From NCBI RefSeq assembly GCF_006376675.1, contig NZ_VEWK01000006.1:186001-250000 (forward strand): a stretch of 64,000 nt of DNA. Direction: 5' to 3'. This document shows, in pieces, positions 17,345 through 27,065 of this stretch. Position numbers and translations under genes: made by a program. This stretch comes from Brucella pecoris. Lineage in GTDB: Bacteria; Pseudomonadota; Alphaproteobacteria; Rhizobiales; Rhizobiaceae. The notes beneath the pieces were generated by a model, which saw only the letters and a program-made list of their open reading frames with translations, was not told the origin of the DNA and did no database searches. Numbering within the stretch: position 1 is the stretch's first letter; each line of letters starts with the position of its first letter.

Positions 17345-18489
17345 AACTCAAGACTGTAATCATCGGCGGGTCGAACACTGTCATGCTGCCCGGCTATCTG
17401 CCGACGCTTCTGTCGACTATGGCGCGGCGCGGGGTGGAACTCGACATTGTCGCCGATCTCGCAGTGGGAGGAACGACGAGCGCGCTTGGTCTTTATCAGC
17501 TCAAGCAGTTTGAACAGCTCGAAGATTGCGAGCTGCTGCTGATCGAATATGCGATCAATGATGCCTTCGTTTATGGCGATGAACGGCGTCCATTCCGCCA
17601 TTGGGCACGGTTTTACGAGGGAATTATCCGTTACGCACTTGAACGCAATCCGAACCTGCGGATTGCAACGCTCGTATTTGGCGCACGCAATGGCTCGTTT
17701 CTGAACTCTGTTCCTTCCATTGATGCAGGCATCAACTACATCTCGCAATGGTATGGCACTATTTCAGCCGATGTCTCGCGAATGCTGATGCAGCAATATG
17801 GTCGCGATGTTGTAAGCAATCCGGCTTTCTATCTTGATCAGGGGCATTATGCGCGGCCTGTTTCGACAACGATTGTTGCGAATTTGATCGCCGATGTTCT
17901 CGAACCGGCCCTGTCGGTTCCGCATCATCCAAAGGCGCTGCCATTTGCTATTGATCCAGACCATTTCGCCAATGCGCGTGCCTTGAGTGGTGAGCAACTT
18001 TGCAAGCGGCTGGGACGCGTGCCGGTGCAATACAGCAATCGCCGCTTTTCGATCTCGGCGCTCGATCTTGGCTCAGACAGAATGCGCTTTGAGGTTGATA
18101 ACGGGCAACTGCTGGCGCTTGGCTATGTCTGCGATCCGCGTATTCCACCGCTCGATGTAGCGATGGGCGGGGAGGTGCATCGCGCCGCAATGATGAAGGG
18201 AGGCGTACGCGATGGAACATACAAGTTCCTCGTTTCGATGCTGAGTTTCGAGTTTCTTTACGGCACTAAGTTGCTGGAAGCCCGCGGGAATGTGGCGCTT
18301 ACCCTATCCAGTGCCGAAGAGGGTTTGGAACACAAGCTGCATGTTCCCAAAGACAGTGCCAACCATGAGGAACTTCCTGCGGAACCAGTGCTTCCGATCA
18401 CCGGTATCCTGTTTTCCGGCAACTTGAAAGTTATGTCGCTGGAGAAGAAAATCGCAGCAAACCTGATTGCATCGGAAGCTGCCCAATAG
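17341..18489 (+). CDS. SGNH/GDSL-like hydrolase or acyl transferase
   Basis: The 382-residue protein begins KTVIIGGSNTVMLPGYL, where GGSNT takes the place of the GDS nucleophile block of SGNH enzymes. It continues with LAVGGTTSALG (block II glycine), LLLIEYAINDAFVYG (block III, Asn-Asp) and DQGHYARPVS near residue 178, which supplies the Asp-x-x-His of block V. The C-terminal 180 residues form an additional domain of unknown type. No signal peptide is evident. Such proteins in polysaccharide loci add or remove acetyl or other acyl groups, and EPS II is acetylated, so acyl decoration is a reasonable inference. The ATG overlaps the preceding stop. The gene ends the operon only 4 bases from the convergent pbpC. 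Confidence 0.78.
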   Translation: MKLKTVIIGGSNTVMLPGYLPTLLSTMARRGVELDIVADLAVGGTTSALGLYQLKQFEQLEDCELLLIEYAINDAFVYGDERRPFRHWARFYEGIIRYALERNPNLRIATLVFGARNGSFLNSVPSIDAGINYISQWYGTISADVSRMLMQQYGRDVVSNPAFYLDQGHYARPVSTTIVANLIADVLEPALSVPHHPKALPFAIDPDHFANARALSGEQLCKRLGRVPVQYSNRRFSISALDLGSDRMRFEVDNGQLLALGYVCDPRIPPLDVAMGGEVHRAAMMKGGVRDGTYKFLVSMLSFEFLYGTKLLEARGNVALTLSSAEEGLEHKLHVPKDSANHEELPAEPVLPITGILFSGNLKVMSLEKKIAANLIASEAAQ

Positions 18490-18493
18490 GTCG

Positions 18494-20593
18494 CTATTCT
18501 ACAAAAATGTTGACGCTGGTAGCTCGTCCGGCAGCGTCAACCACGGTCAATGTTGAATAGCCGGTTCCATCCGGTTGCCAGTTCGTTGTCCGTCGCCGCT
18601 CAATCTCTGCGATGGGCTTCCCATTGGCAAGCCAGCGGAACGGTGCGCGCCCGCCCTGTAATTTTAGCACCAGCGGCGATGCATTGTCAGTCAGGGCTTT
18701 CAGTTCGACATGCGCGCCATCAGGTGGAAACACGATGCGCGGTGCAGGCTCAATCGTGGCTTTGAGAACCGGCAGAGGGTCGCTTGCAGACGAAAAGCGT
18801 ATCTGCGTCACAGGAAGATCGGCGCGTGCTGTCCGAAATGCGCCAGCAGGTGCACGCGGCAGCGGCACGGAAGCAACCCCTGAACGCACAAAGGCTTCAA
18901 ACAGGATGGGAGCCGCCGAAACATAGCCCGCAAGGCCCGGCACCGAGCCGCCATCGGCACGCCCGACCCAGACACCCAGCACATAACGCCCGTCATAACC
19001 GACCGACCATGCATCACGATATCCATAGGACGTGCCGGTCTTGTAAGCGAGGCCGAGGCGTTTCGCGCCTTGCGGCGGCACGACACCGGCCAGAATATCG
19101 CCAATCTGCCACGATGCTTGCTCGCTCAGAATAGGAGCCGATGGTTGCACAGGCTCTGAGCCTTCGGTGCCGTCACGAAGTGCTGCACCGCGACCGCCAT
19201 TGGCAAGGCCAGTATAAAGCTGCACCAGATCGCGCAGGCTGATGCCCGCGCCACCAAGGCCGATTGCCAGACCCGGCGCTTCGCCTTTTGGCAGTTGCAG
19301 ATTGACCGCCGCCTGACGAATGCGCGTGGTGAGCCGTGCAGGGCCAATTGCATCGAGCAGGGTGATGGTCGGCACATTCAGCGACATTTGCAGCGCCTGA
19401 CGGATGCTTACATCGCCCTGATAGCTCATATCGAAATTGCGCGGACGATAGCCTGCAAAATCCTGCGGACGGTCCTCGATGATGGTTTCCTGCGCAATCA
19501 GTCCCTGCTCGAAGGCCAGCCCATAGATAAAGGGCTTGAGCGTTGAACCCGGCGAGCGCACGGCCCGGGTCATATCGATCCAGCCCTGCCGCTTGCCATC
19601 GAAGTAATCAGCGGAACCAACCTCACCCAGAATATTGCCATTGCGACTGTCGGCCAGCACCATGGCGACCGATACTTTTGGCCCAAGCTTCGCAGCAGCT
19701 TCGCGTGCCACAACTTCAAGCCCAGCCTGCACCGACTTCTTAAGCGTCAGCTGATGCCGGGCCTCGGTCGGCGCCTGTTTCAAAGCGAGATCGGCAAAGT
19801 GAGCGGCCAATGAAGGCAAGGGATGACGCGTCGCGGATATGCGCTCACGCGATGCGCGCTCGGCTTCTTCGCTCGTGAAAACATCAGACGAAACCATGCG
19901 TTTTAGAACGCGATCCCGCGCAGCAACCGCGTTTTCCATCTCGCGATCCGGGCGGCGGCGCTCCGGCAATTGCGGCAGGGCCACAAGAAGCGCTGCTTCC
20001 GATATGGTGAGGCGCAGCGGCTCCTTGCCAAAATAGGCTAACGATGCCGACCTCACACCTTCCAGATTGCCGCCATAGGGCGCGAGTGTCAGATAACGTT
20101 CGAGAATTTCAGACTTGCTCAGCCGTCGCTCAATTTGAACTGCACGCGCCAGCTGCCGGAACTTGGAGCCGAAGCTGCGGCTTTCGCGCGGCTCGATAAG
20201 GCGTGCAAGCTGCATGGAAAGTGTGGAACCGCCGGAAACAATACGGCCGCTCCCTGCAAGCTGATACGCAGCCCGAAGAAGTGCTGTGAAATCAATGCCG
20301 CCATGATCGTAAAAACGCTTGTCCTCATAGGCGATCAGCATCTTCACGAATTTCGGATCGACATCTTCGATGCGGGTATTCAAGCGCCAATAGCCGTCCG
20401 GCGTTGCATAGGCACGCAGCAAAGCGCCGTCGCGATCCATAACTTCGGTGGAAATGGTCAGCCGTTCCGGCAAAGGCGGAGGATAGGCGCGGTCGAGCCA
20501 GTCAAGCCCGACCACGGTTCCGAGTCCAGCGACGCCGAGAAACGCGGCACCGCCAATCGCTATTTTCCAACGCCTTTTCATTTGTTTGGCCAT
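18494..20593 (-). CDS. pbpC: penicillin-binding protein 1C
   Basis: About 699 residues from the ATG at 20593. A signal anchor (KIAIGGAAFLGVAGLGTVVGL) is followed by a family 51 glycosyltransferase domain with YEDKRFYDHGGIDF and the GGSTLSMQLARLIEPRE block. The transpeptidase domain has SPGSTLKPF (SxxK), SLNVP (SxN) and YKTGTSYGYRDAW (KTG). A C-terminal PBP1C beta domain (about 620-699) ends NIFVE. PBP1C is encoded beside an alpha-2-macroglobulin in many Gram-negatives, as here, and the pair is thought to act in envelope repair or defence. The N-terminal region is affected by a palindromic repeat: ATGs at 20632 and 20593 both lie in the repeat, while 20581 lies outside it, so the true start is uncertain. 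Confidence 0.93.
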   Translation of the reverse strand: MAKQMKRRWKIAIGGAAFLGVAGLGTVVGLDWLDRAYPPPLPERLTISTEVMDRDGALLRAYATPDGYWRLNTRIEDVDPKFVKMLIAYEDKRFYDHGGIDFTALLRAAYQLAGSGRIVSGGSTLSMQLARLIEPRESRSFGSKFRQLARAVQIERRLSKSEILERYLTLAPYGGNLEGVRSASLAYFGKEPLRLTISEAALLVALPQLPERRRPDREMENAVAARDRVLKRMVSSDVFTSEEAERASRERISATRHPLPSLAAHFADLALKQAPTEARHQLTLKKSVQAGLEVVAREAAAKLGPKVSVAMVLADSRNGNILGEVGSADYFDGKRQGWIDMTRAVRSPGSTLKPFIYGLAFEQGLIAQETIIEDRPQDFAGYRPRNFDMSYQGDVSIRQALQMSLNVPTITLLDAIGPARLTTRIRQAAVNLQLPKGEAPGLAIGLGGAGISLRDLVQLYTGLANGGRGAALRDGTEGSEPVQPSAPILSEQASWQIGDILAGVVPPQGAKRLGLAYKTGTSYGYRDAWSVGYDGRYVLGVWVGRADGGSVPGLAGYVSAAPILFEAFVRSGVASVPLPRAPAGAFRTARADLPVTQIRFSSASDPLPVLKATIEPAPRIVFPPDGAHVELKALTDNASPLVLKLQGGRAPFRWLANGKPIAEIERRRTTNWQPDGTGYSTLTVVDAAGRATSVNIFVE

Positions 20594-20635
20594 GATCTTG
20601 TCCGGAAACCGGTTCCCACTTTTCGGGATCATGGC
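20589..20635. repeat. rhizobial/Brucella-type palindromic repeat, copy 2
   Basis: A 47-bp palindrome with ends GCCATGATC and GATCATGGC and core ACCGGTTCCCACTTTT. It starts immediately after the alpha-2-macroglobulin stop codon and reaches into the 5' end of pbpC, where it supplies possible start codons. It could form an mRNA hairpin between the two genes. Confidence 0.85.
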
Positions 20636-23600
20636 TTACGGTGCCGCCACCTCCATCATGCTTGTCGCCGTGCGCGCTGCAAATTGCGGACGATACATAT
20701 CCTCAACCGTTGCTGCCGGATGGGTGTAAAGACCCGGCGTCACCGCACGCACCACATAAGCCAGCGTAATCGGCTTCTTCTCGCCTGCAGAGCGGTCAAA
20801 AGCGGCCACAAAACGATCATTGCGGAATTCGAGATGCGCTGCCTGTGTGCTTTCCAGCCATGGGAAATTGCCAAGATCGGCACTGGAAACAAGACCCGGA
20901 TTGTCGATCTCGAAACCAGCTGGCAGCAGATCGGTCACAAGCAGACGCGACTGCCATTCCTGCAGATCGTCGATTTTCAGAACAACAACATAGCGCTCAT
21001 TCTGATTGACCCCGGTGACATTGGCCGGCTCGCCATCAAGCGTATAATAAGTGCGCTCGATGTTGAAACCTTCTCCACCCGCAGGCAGTGACTGAGCGGG
21101 TGCTGCAACAGCCGTGACGACCGCATCAACCGAACCCTGCCCCTTGTTTGTGACGACCAGCGGCTGCGTTTCAAGGGCTGCCCCATTGAGACGCTCGGAG
21201 AACGCGCCCTGATGCGCTGTGCCATTGATGTCGAGGCTGATTGCGCCATTGTCATCCTGAAGCCCGCGTGCTGCAAGCAGCATCCATGCCTGATCCTGCG
21301 TGCTGAGATAACGTGCCTTTTCGCGCTGGAACTCGACCAGCGTAATCAGCGATGGCAGCACTTTCGGCGCAGGCTTGGTTTCCGAAGCAAGAGCCAGCAT
21401 TGCCGCGCCATCACGCAGCGGCGAACCATAATCGGAGCGATTATAGTCATAGCTGGACTGGCTGGTTGCGAGCTGGAGCGACGCATTGAACACGCGTTCC
21501 GAACGCGGCTGATCACCATAAAGAGCAAGTGCTGCACCAAGCTGGGCAACGGCCATCGGGCTTGCAAAGTTTTCAAGCTGGGTATCGGCAAAGTAACGCA
21601 GATCGCCAACTGAAGCCTTCTTGTTGCGTGCCAGAACATAGAGCGCATAGGCAATGTCGTTGCCACGTTCCTTGACGTCGGTGGTATAGCCGAGCGCATT
21701 TTGCAGATTAGAAAGCGCAGACAGCATCGCCTGCTGCGGCACGTCATAGCCCTTTTCGCGGGCACGCGTCAGGAAGTCGGTCACATAGGCGTCCATCCAG
21801 AGATCACCCGATCCCGGCGACCAGAGACCAAACGAACCGCTTGAAGACTGGTTGTTGAGCACGCGGAAGATGGAATCCTGTACGCGCTTTTTAAGTTCTT
21901 CCTGACTTTCCAGACCCGCTGCCGCTTCCGTACCTGCAGCCATTTCGCTCAAATAAAGCAGCGGCAGTGCGCGGCTGGTGGTCTGCTCTGTGCAGCCATA
22001 AGGATAGCGGTCGAGCGCCATCAACAATGCTGGCACATCAAATGCGGCACTTCGCGTCACACCAACGCTGACAAAAGCACCATCAAGCAGGCTTTCAGAC
22101 AGAAGGCCACCATCGACTCTCACACTTCCGCCATTGGCCGTGAGATTGACGACATGGCGGCTTGTGACCGGCAGATCGACCGGACGCACCGGCAATGCCA
22201 AAGCCTGCTCAACATTGAGGCCTGCATCGTTGGAAAGCCGGATCGTCACACCACCCGCACCCGTGGCCACAGCATTGAGTGGAACGGTGATAGACTGCCG
22301 TTTGCCACCTTTAAGCGCGATGCTTTCAGGGTAGGAGCCAACCTCAACACCGAGATTATCAGTGGTCTCAAGGCTCACACGATAATCGCCGTCCGGTGCA
22401 TCCGTATTGGCAATATCGAAGCGGATATTGGCCTGATCGCCAGGGGCCATGAAGCGTGGCAGACCAGCGGTGATGACCACAGGATCGCGGATGATAACAT
22501 CGGTCACCGCATGGCCAACAGCCTTCTTGGTCCATGCAACCGCCATGACGCGCGCGGTGCCGTTGAACTGCGGTATGTCGAAAGTGATAGTTGCCTTGCC
22601 GTCGCTGTCGAGTTCAACAGGACCGGAGAACAGCGCAACCAGCTTTTCGGTGGGCGGGCTGCCTTCCGCTGCCATATTGCCACCATCGCCACCTGTGCGC
22701 AGCTTGCCGGTGACGCCGAGCGAACCATCGATCAGGCGACCATACATATCGCGCATTTCAAGGCCGAGCTGACGCTGGCCGAAGAACCAGTTTTCAGGGT
22801 TCGGCGGCTGATAGCGTGTCAGATTCAGAATGCCGACATCGACTGCCGCGACCATGACATAGGCCTGTTCGCCACCCGCATTTTCAACCGAAACCGGGAT
22901 GGAAAGTGTGGAACGCGGCGTGATCTTTTCAGGCGGGGTCAGCTTGACTGCAAGCTGCTTGTCGGCAGGATCGACCTTCAGCCATTTAAGACCAATCGCA
23001 CGGGCTGGCATACGGCTTTCAATAGCCTCACCCGGACGGAACAGCGTTGCCGTTACATAGGCGCCCGCACCCCAATCCTCACCCACCGGAATATCGATGG
23101 TCGTGCCACCTTCCGGCACGCTTGCGGTGATTGTCTTAAGCAGCTTTTCCGCACCAATGGTGATGAGCAGCTCACCGGCAAAACGCGGGGAGATTTTCAG
23201 TTCTGCCGTGTCACCTGCCGCATAATGTTCCTTGTCGAGCGCGATTTCGAGCCCGTCCGGTGTTTCGGTCGAGGTTGAGCTGACAAACCAGCCCGCATCG
23301 AATTCATAGCTTGTGGCCGGGCCGGAAGCATCAGCTGTTTCGATTTCCAGACGGTAACGGCCCCAATCGACCGGCAGACTGATTTCAGCCTCGCTATCGG
23401 TTGTAAGGTCAATCTTGCCGTTGGCAATCGCCTTGGTGAAAGTGACCGGCTCATAGTTCCAGCTGTTGCCACTGCGATACCACTGATAATTACGCTCGAT
23501 CTTGACCAGCGACCATTGTGCGCCATCAAGCGCCTTGCGATCACCCTTGCTGTCAGAGGCGATCAGGCTGAACTTTGCAGTTCCGCCCTGCGGAACTTCA

Positions 23601-26134
23601 TCGCCAGCAAAATCCGGGCGAATGCCGATGAGATCGGTTTCCGGCTGAATGGCCACATCGATCTTGCGCTCAACCGCACGACCGCCGGTTTCGCGCATAC
23701 GAACGGTCACGGCTGCATTTACGAGACGCGTCGTTGACGGCATTTCATCGACTGTAACCGGGAAAGTCGCCTTGCCATTGTCATCGACTTTTGAAAGGCC
23801 ATCGAGCGGCAGGCGCGTGGCTTCGCCCTGTTCTTCATCGGCGAGGCCGAAGTAATAGCCCTTGAAGCGGTCCCACTGACGCTTGGTCGAAAGTGTGACT
23901 TCGCCTTCAAGCGCAAGACCGGCGGCAGGCGCGCCATAGAGGAAACGACCGTCCACGGTGATATTGGCAGTTTCGCCAACAGCGATTTCCGGCTTGTCAG
24001 ACGTCAGATCGAACTCGATCCGGTCCGGCACGAAATCTTCAACCAGGAACATCTGCGTGGCAATCGCTGGCTGCTTGGGATCGGTATAGACCGAAACATT
24101 CCAGGTGCCGCGCATGGCGTTCGACGGCAAGGTCAGGTCGATGGCATGACCACCGGCCAGTTTGCTATCGGAAACAAGACGGCGATCTTCCACGCCATCG
24201 GGACGCGTGAAGATGAAGGTGAGCGGCAGATCATCGATTGCAGTTGCGGTGTCGTCACGCGCAAGCGCGCCTACATGCACAACTTCGCCCGCACGGTAGA
24301 TACCGCGCTCTGTCCATGCATAAAGATCAAGCGCTTTCGGCACGGCACGACCCGTCACACCACGATCGGAAAGATCGAAACCGGCGCGCGCCATATCGAG
24401 GAATGTGAAATCCTCATCATCGCTACTTGCCATCAGCACCGCTGGCACCATGCCGTCTGTGCCGCGTGTCAGTCCCGGCGTAAACGTCGCACGGCCATCG
24501 CTGTCGGTGGTCGCTTCGCCCAGCACTTCATTGTTGCGTGCAAGCAGCGTCAGCTTCACGCCTTTAAGCGGCTCTGCGCTTTCCAGCGAACGGGCAAACA
24601 CATTGATGCCGTCCTGTCCGGTATAGGTCGAAAGGCCGATGTCGGAAACGACAAACCACTGCGTTGCCTTGGTGCCATATTCATCATCGGACTTCTGAAC
24701 CAGCGGCTCGGCGGTCAGCACATAGACGCCAGGCTTGCGTTCCGGCAGTGCTTCATCAACCGGGAAACTGGTCGTTGCTTCCTTGTTCAGCTCATTGCCT
24801 GCAACCTCGATCTCACCCTCCCAGACAGGCGCACCCATCTGATCGGAAACCGTGCTGATGTCGTAGCTGTCCAACTGGCGCAGAAACTGATAGCCGGAGA
24901 GAAGTTGTGCCAGCGAACGGTCGCCAACGCGGTAGAGCTTGACCTTGGCTGTACTCAAATTGACGCTGACCAGCGGAATGCCGCGACGGGCTTTCGCAGG
25001 CAGCACAAAGCTGTCGCCGGTAAAGCGCACCGATGGCGCGCGGTCCTGCACATAAATCGAAAGATTGACCGGAGCTGGCAGCACTTCGCCAACAGCCGAT
25101 GGCAGACCCTGACGGAACGTCACCGTATAATTGCGGCCATGTTCCAGACCCTCGACGCAAATCTGGCGATCCTTGGCATCAACGGCTTTTGGCGCGCCAT
25201 TATCGAGTGTCACGAAGCTCGAATAATCGACACCGCTTTTCACCAGTTCTTCCGAGAACTGCGCGCAGATGCGCGGCGCGGCATTGTCATTATCGACCGT
25301 ATTATTGACGATGCGGAAGCCTTTGCGGGCTTTCAGATATTCATAGGCGTCACGAACGGATGCGGAATTGACGAGATCAAGGCTCGCTTCATAAGCCTGC
25401 AAGGCCGGGCGCGATGCATCGCGCTTTTCGAGTGCCTGCGCCATGACGGCAAGCGCTTGCGCGCGCTCATCCTTGGTGCGTGAGGTCTGATAGGCAAACC
25501 ACGAGGCCGACGTCGCATCGCGCTGGAATTTGGAGCGTTCCTGACCATTGGACGGCTCGGTCGCAAGCGCTGACAGTGCATATCCGGCCCAGATTTCGCT
25601 TTCGTCCGGCGACATGCTGGCAGCCAGTCGGAATTTTTCCATTGCCGTGCGCGGATCGCCATTGAGAGCAGCAGCGGCGGCTTCGCTTTTCAACGTGCTC
25701 AGCCCCTCAGCGCTATCAGTTGAGGTAAGCTCCTTTTTCAGGCGACGGGCTTCGTCAATCAGATTGGCGGCAAAGAAAGAGATCGAAGGCGGAGCACCAA
25801 TATCTTCAGCTTCGCGGGCAGCAGCAGACTGCGTCACGACCTTGCCGGCGATGGAGCCGACAGAATGGTTGAGGGTGTTGAAATCCGACTTGAGAAAACA
25901 CCATTTTACCTTCGGATTATAAGTGAAGGCCCCGCAAGCATTGTCACCGAGGCAGGCGCTTTTGCACTGGTCAAGCGAGATATTTTTTTCTGTGCGCAAG
26001 TCGAAACCGAAGTAATCACTATCTTTGGTGATTTCTATCCGTCGGGTTTCGGCGGCTTGCGTGCTGTGTGGACCCGCCGACAGGCAGACGGCGACTGCAA
26101 AGGCCCAGAAAAGCCGGTTGAAACCAATACGCAT
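20636..26134 (-). CDS. bacterial alpha-2-macroglobulin family protein with N-terminal PAN/apple domain
   Basis: With the ATG at 26134 (GAGGGG six bases before it) the protein has about 1832 residues and a signal peptide ending STQAAE. A PAN/apple-like module follows, with cysteines in SLDQCKSACLGDNACGAFTY and WCFLKSDF. Then come the repeated macroglobulin domains, and near residue 1380 the thioester motif YPYGCTEQTTSRALPLLYLSE, where Cys and Gln form the reactive internal bond. An all-alpha thioester domain and a receptor-like end (VVRAVTPGLYTHPAATVEDMYRP) complete it. The role is to trap proteases in the periplasm. Adjacent pbpC, 42 bases downstream, is its usual partner. The PAN module is an addition compared with E. 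coli YfhM. Confidence 0.93.
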   Translation of the reverse strand: MRIGFNRLFWAFAVAVCLSAGPHSTQAAETRRIEITKDSDYFGFDLRTEKNISLDQCKSACLGDNACGAFTYNPKVKWCFLKSDFNTLNHSVGSIAGKVVTQSAAAREAEDIGAPPSISFFAANLIDEARRLKKELTSTDSAEGLSTLKSEAAAAALNGDPRTAMEKFRLAASMSPDESEIWAGYALSALATEPSNGQERSKFQRDATSASWFAYQTSRTKDERAQALAVMAQALEKRDASRPALQAYEASLDLVNSASVRDAYEYLKARKGFRIVNNTVDNDNAAPRICAQFSEELVKSGVDYSSFVTLDNGAPKAVDAKDRQICVEGLEHGRNYTVTFRQGLPSAVGEVLPAPVNLSIYVQDRAPSVRFTGDSFVLPAKARRGIPLVSVNLSTAKVKLYRVGDRSLAQLLSGYQFLRQLDSYDISTVSDQMGAPVWEGEIEVAGNELNKEATTSFPVDEALPERKPGVYVLTAEPLVQKSDDEYGTKATQWFVVSDIGLSTYTGQDGINVFARSLESAEPLKGVKLTLLARNNEVLGEATTDSDGRATFTPGLTRGTDGMVPAVLMASSDDEDFTFLDMARAGFDLSDRGVTGRAVPKALDLYAWTERGIYRAGEVVHVGALARDDTATAIDDLPLTFIFTRPDGVEDRRLVSDSKLAGGHAIDLTLPSNAMRGTWNVSVYTDPKQPAIATQMFLVEDFVPDRIEFDLTSDKPEIAVGETANITVDGRFLYGAPAAGLALEGEVTLSTKRQWDRFKGYYFGLADEEQGEATRLPLDGLSKVDDNGKATFPVTVDEMPSTTRLVNAAVTVRMRETGGRAVERKIDVAIQPETDLIGIRPDFAGDEVPQGGTAKFSLIASDSKGDRKALDGAQWSLVKIERNYQWYRSGNSWNYEPVTFTKAIANGKIDLTTDSEAEISLPVDWGRYRLEIETADASGPATSYEFDAGWFVSSTSTETPDGLEIALDKEHYAAGDTAELKISPRFAGELLITIGAEKLLKTITASVPEGGTTIDIPVGEDWGAGAYVTATLFRPGEAIESRMPARAIGLKWLKVDPADKQLAVKLTPPEKITPRSTLSIPVSVENAGGEQAYVMVAAVDVGILNLTRYQPPNPENWFFGQRQLGLEMRDMYGRLIDGSLGVTGKLRTGGDGGNMAAEGSPPTEKLVALFSGPVELDSDGKATITFDIPQFNGTARVMAVAWTKKAVGHAVTDVIIRDPVVITAGLPRFMAPGDQANIRFDIANTDAPDGDYRVSLETTDNLGVEVGSYPESIALKGGKRQSITVPLNAVATGAGGVTIRLSNDAGLNVEQALALPVRPVDLPVTSRHVVNLTANGGSVRVDGGLLSESLLDGAFVSVGVTRSAAFDVPALLMALDRYPYGCTEQTTSRALPLLYLSEMAAGTEAAAGLESQEELKKRVQDSIFRVLNNQSSSGSFGLWSPGSGDLWMDAYVTDFLTRAREKGYDVPQQAMLSALSNLQNALGYTTDVKERGNDIAYALYVLARNKKASVGDLRYFADTQLENFASPMAVAQLGAALALYGDQPRSERVFNASLQLATSQSSYDYNRSDYGSPLRDGAAMLALASETKPAPKVLPSLITLVEFQREKARYLSTQDQAWMLLAARGLQDDNGAISLDINGTAHQGAFSERLNGAALETQPLVVTNKGQGSVDAVVTAVAAPAQSLPAGGEGFNIERTYYTLDGEPANVTGVNQNERYVVVLKIDDLQEWQSRLLVTDLLPAGFEIDNPGLVSSADLGNFPWLESTQAAHLEFRNDRFVAAFDRSAGEKKPITLAYVVRAVTPGLYTHPAATVEDMYRPQFAARTATSMMEVAAP

Positions 26135-26324
26135 TTGCATCCCCTCACGACGACCGGAGTCTTTTCCAATTCTATTAGAAATGGCGAAAATAATTAGGCT
26201 CATGTGAAGCCTCACCGCGACAAACTGTCAAGGCGAATAGGGGATATCTACAACTATTAGGATATTCTGACAGGTGAAAGGCGTTCTGCGACGCGAGCGC
26301 GGCGCAGGCCGTTTTGCAAGTATT

Positions 26325-27065
26325 CTAGATGATGCCGCCATTGGCACGCAATGTCTGGCCGTTGACCCATGTTCCATCCGGTCTGGCGAGAAACGCGACG
26401 ATGTCAGCAATATCCTGCGGTGTTCCCAGTCGCTCCAACGGACTCATTTTCGCCATGCGCGCAACGAGTTCTTCGGATTTGCCATCCAGAAAAAGATCGG
26501 TCGCCGTGGGGCCGGGCGCAACCGCATTGACGGTGATGTTTCGACCGCGCATTTCCTTAGCCATGATGGCTGTCAGCGTTTCAACTGCGGCCTTGGTTGC
26601 GGCATAGATACCGTAATTTTCCAGTTTCAAGCCTACGACGGAGGTGGAGAAATTGATGATGCGACCATTGTCGCGAAGGCGTTTACCTGCCTCCCGCATG
26701 GTATTGAATGTGCCTTTGAGGTTGACCGCGACGAGATTGTCGAAATCCGCATCCTCGGTCGTGGCAAGAGCCGACAACTTCATGATGCCAGCATTGTTGA
26801 CGAGGACGTCCACACCGCCAAAAGCGCCCTCGGCAGTATCGAACATTCTTTTTACTGCGGCAGGATCGGCGACATCAGCCTGTGCGGCTCGCGCAATGCC
26901 ACCAGAAGCCTCGATCTTGCTAACCACCGCATCGGCAAGAGCGGCGTTGCCTGCATAGTTGACGATAACGGTAAAGCCGTCCTGGCCCAGTCTTTCGGCA
27001 ATGGCCGCGCCGATACCACGCGATGCTCCCGTCACGATGGCAACTCTGTTTTTCATATTGGACAT
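26325..27065 (-). CDS. SDR-family NAD(P)-dependent oxidoreductase
   Basis: This 246-residue classical short-chain dehydrogenase has the cofactor motif VTGASRGIGAAIAERL near residue 10, the structural motif LVNNAGIM near 90, a catalytic serine in FSTSVVG and the YGIYAATKAA (Tyr-x-x-x-Lys) near 155. The C terminus DGTWVNGQTLRANGGII is typical of 3-oxoacyl-ACP reductase-like SDRs. The start at 27065 is chosen because GGAG lies seven bases before it. The gene diverges from a LysR regulator across about 115 bases, so it is probably that regulator's target. Substrate unknown. Confidence 0.92.
   Translation of the reverse strand: MSNMKNRVAIVTGASRGIGAAIAERLGQDGFTVIVNYAGNAALADAVVSKIEASGGIARAAQADVADPAAVKRMFDTAEGAFGGVDVLVNNAGIMKLSALATTEDADFDNLVAVNLKGTFNTMREAGKRLRDNGRIINFSTSVVGLKLENYGIYAATKAAVETLTAIMAKEMRGRNITVNAVAPGPTATDLFLDGKSEELVARMAKMSPLERLGTPQDIADIVAFLARPDGTWVNGQTLRANGGII

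Noticed and set aside
20135..25483. Long open frames on the plus strand (for example 20135-21091, 22154-23278, 24146-25483)
   Set aside because: They lie antisense to pbpC and the alpha-2-macroglobulin gene, have His/Arg/Ile-rich composition typical of shadow frames, and show no family motif.
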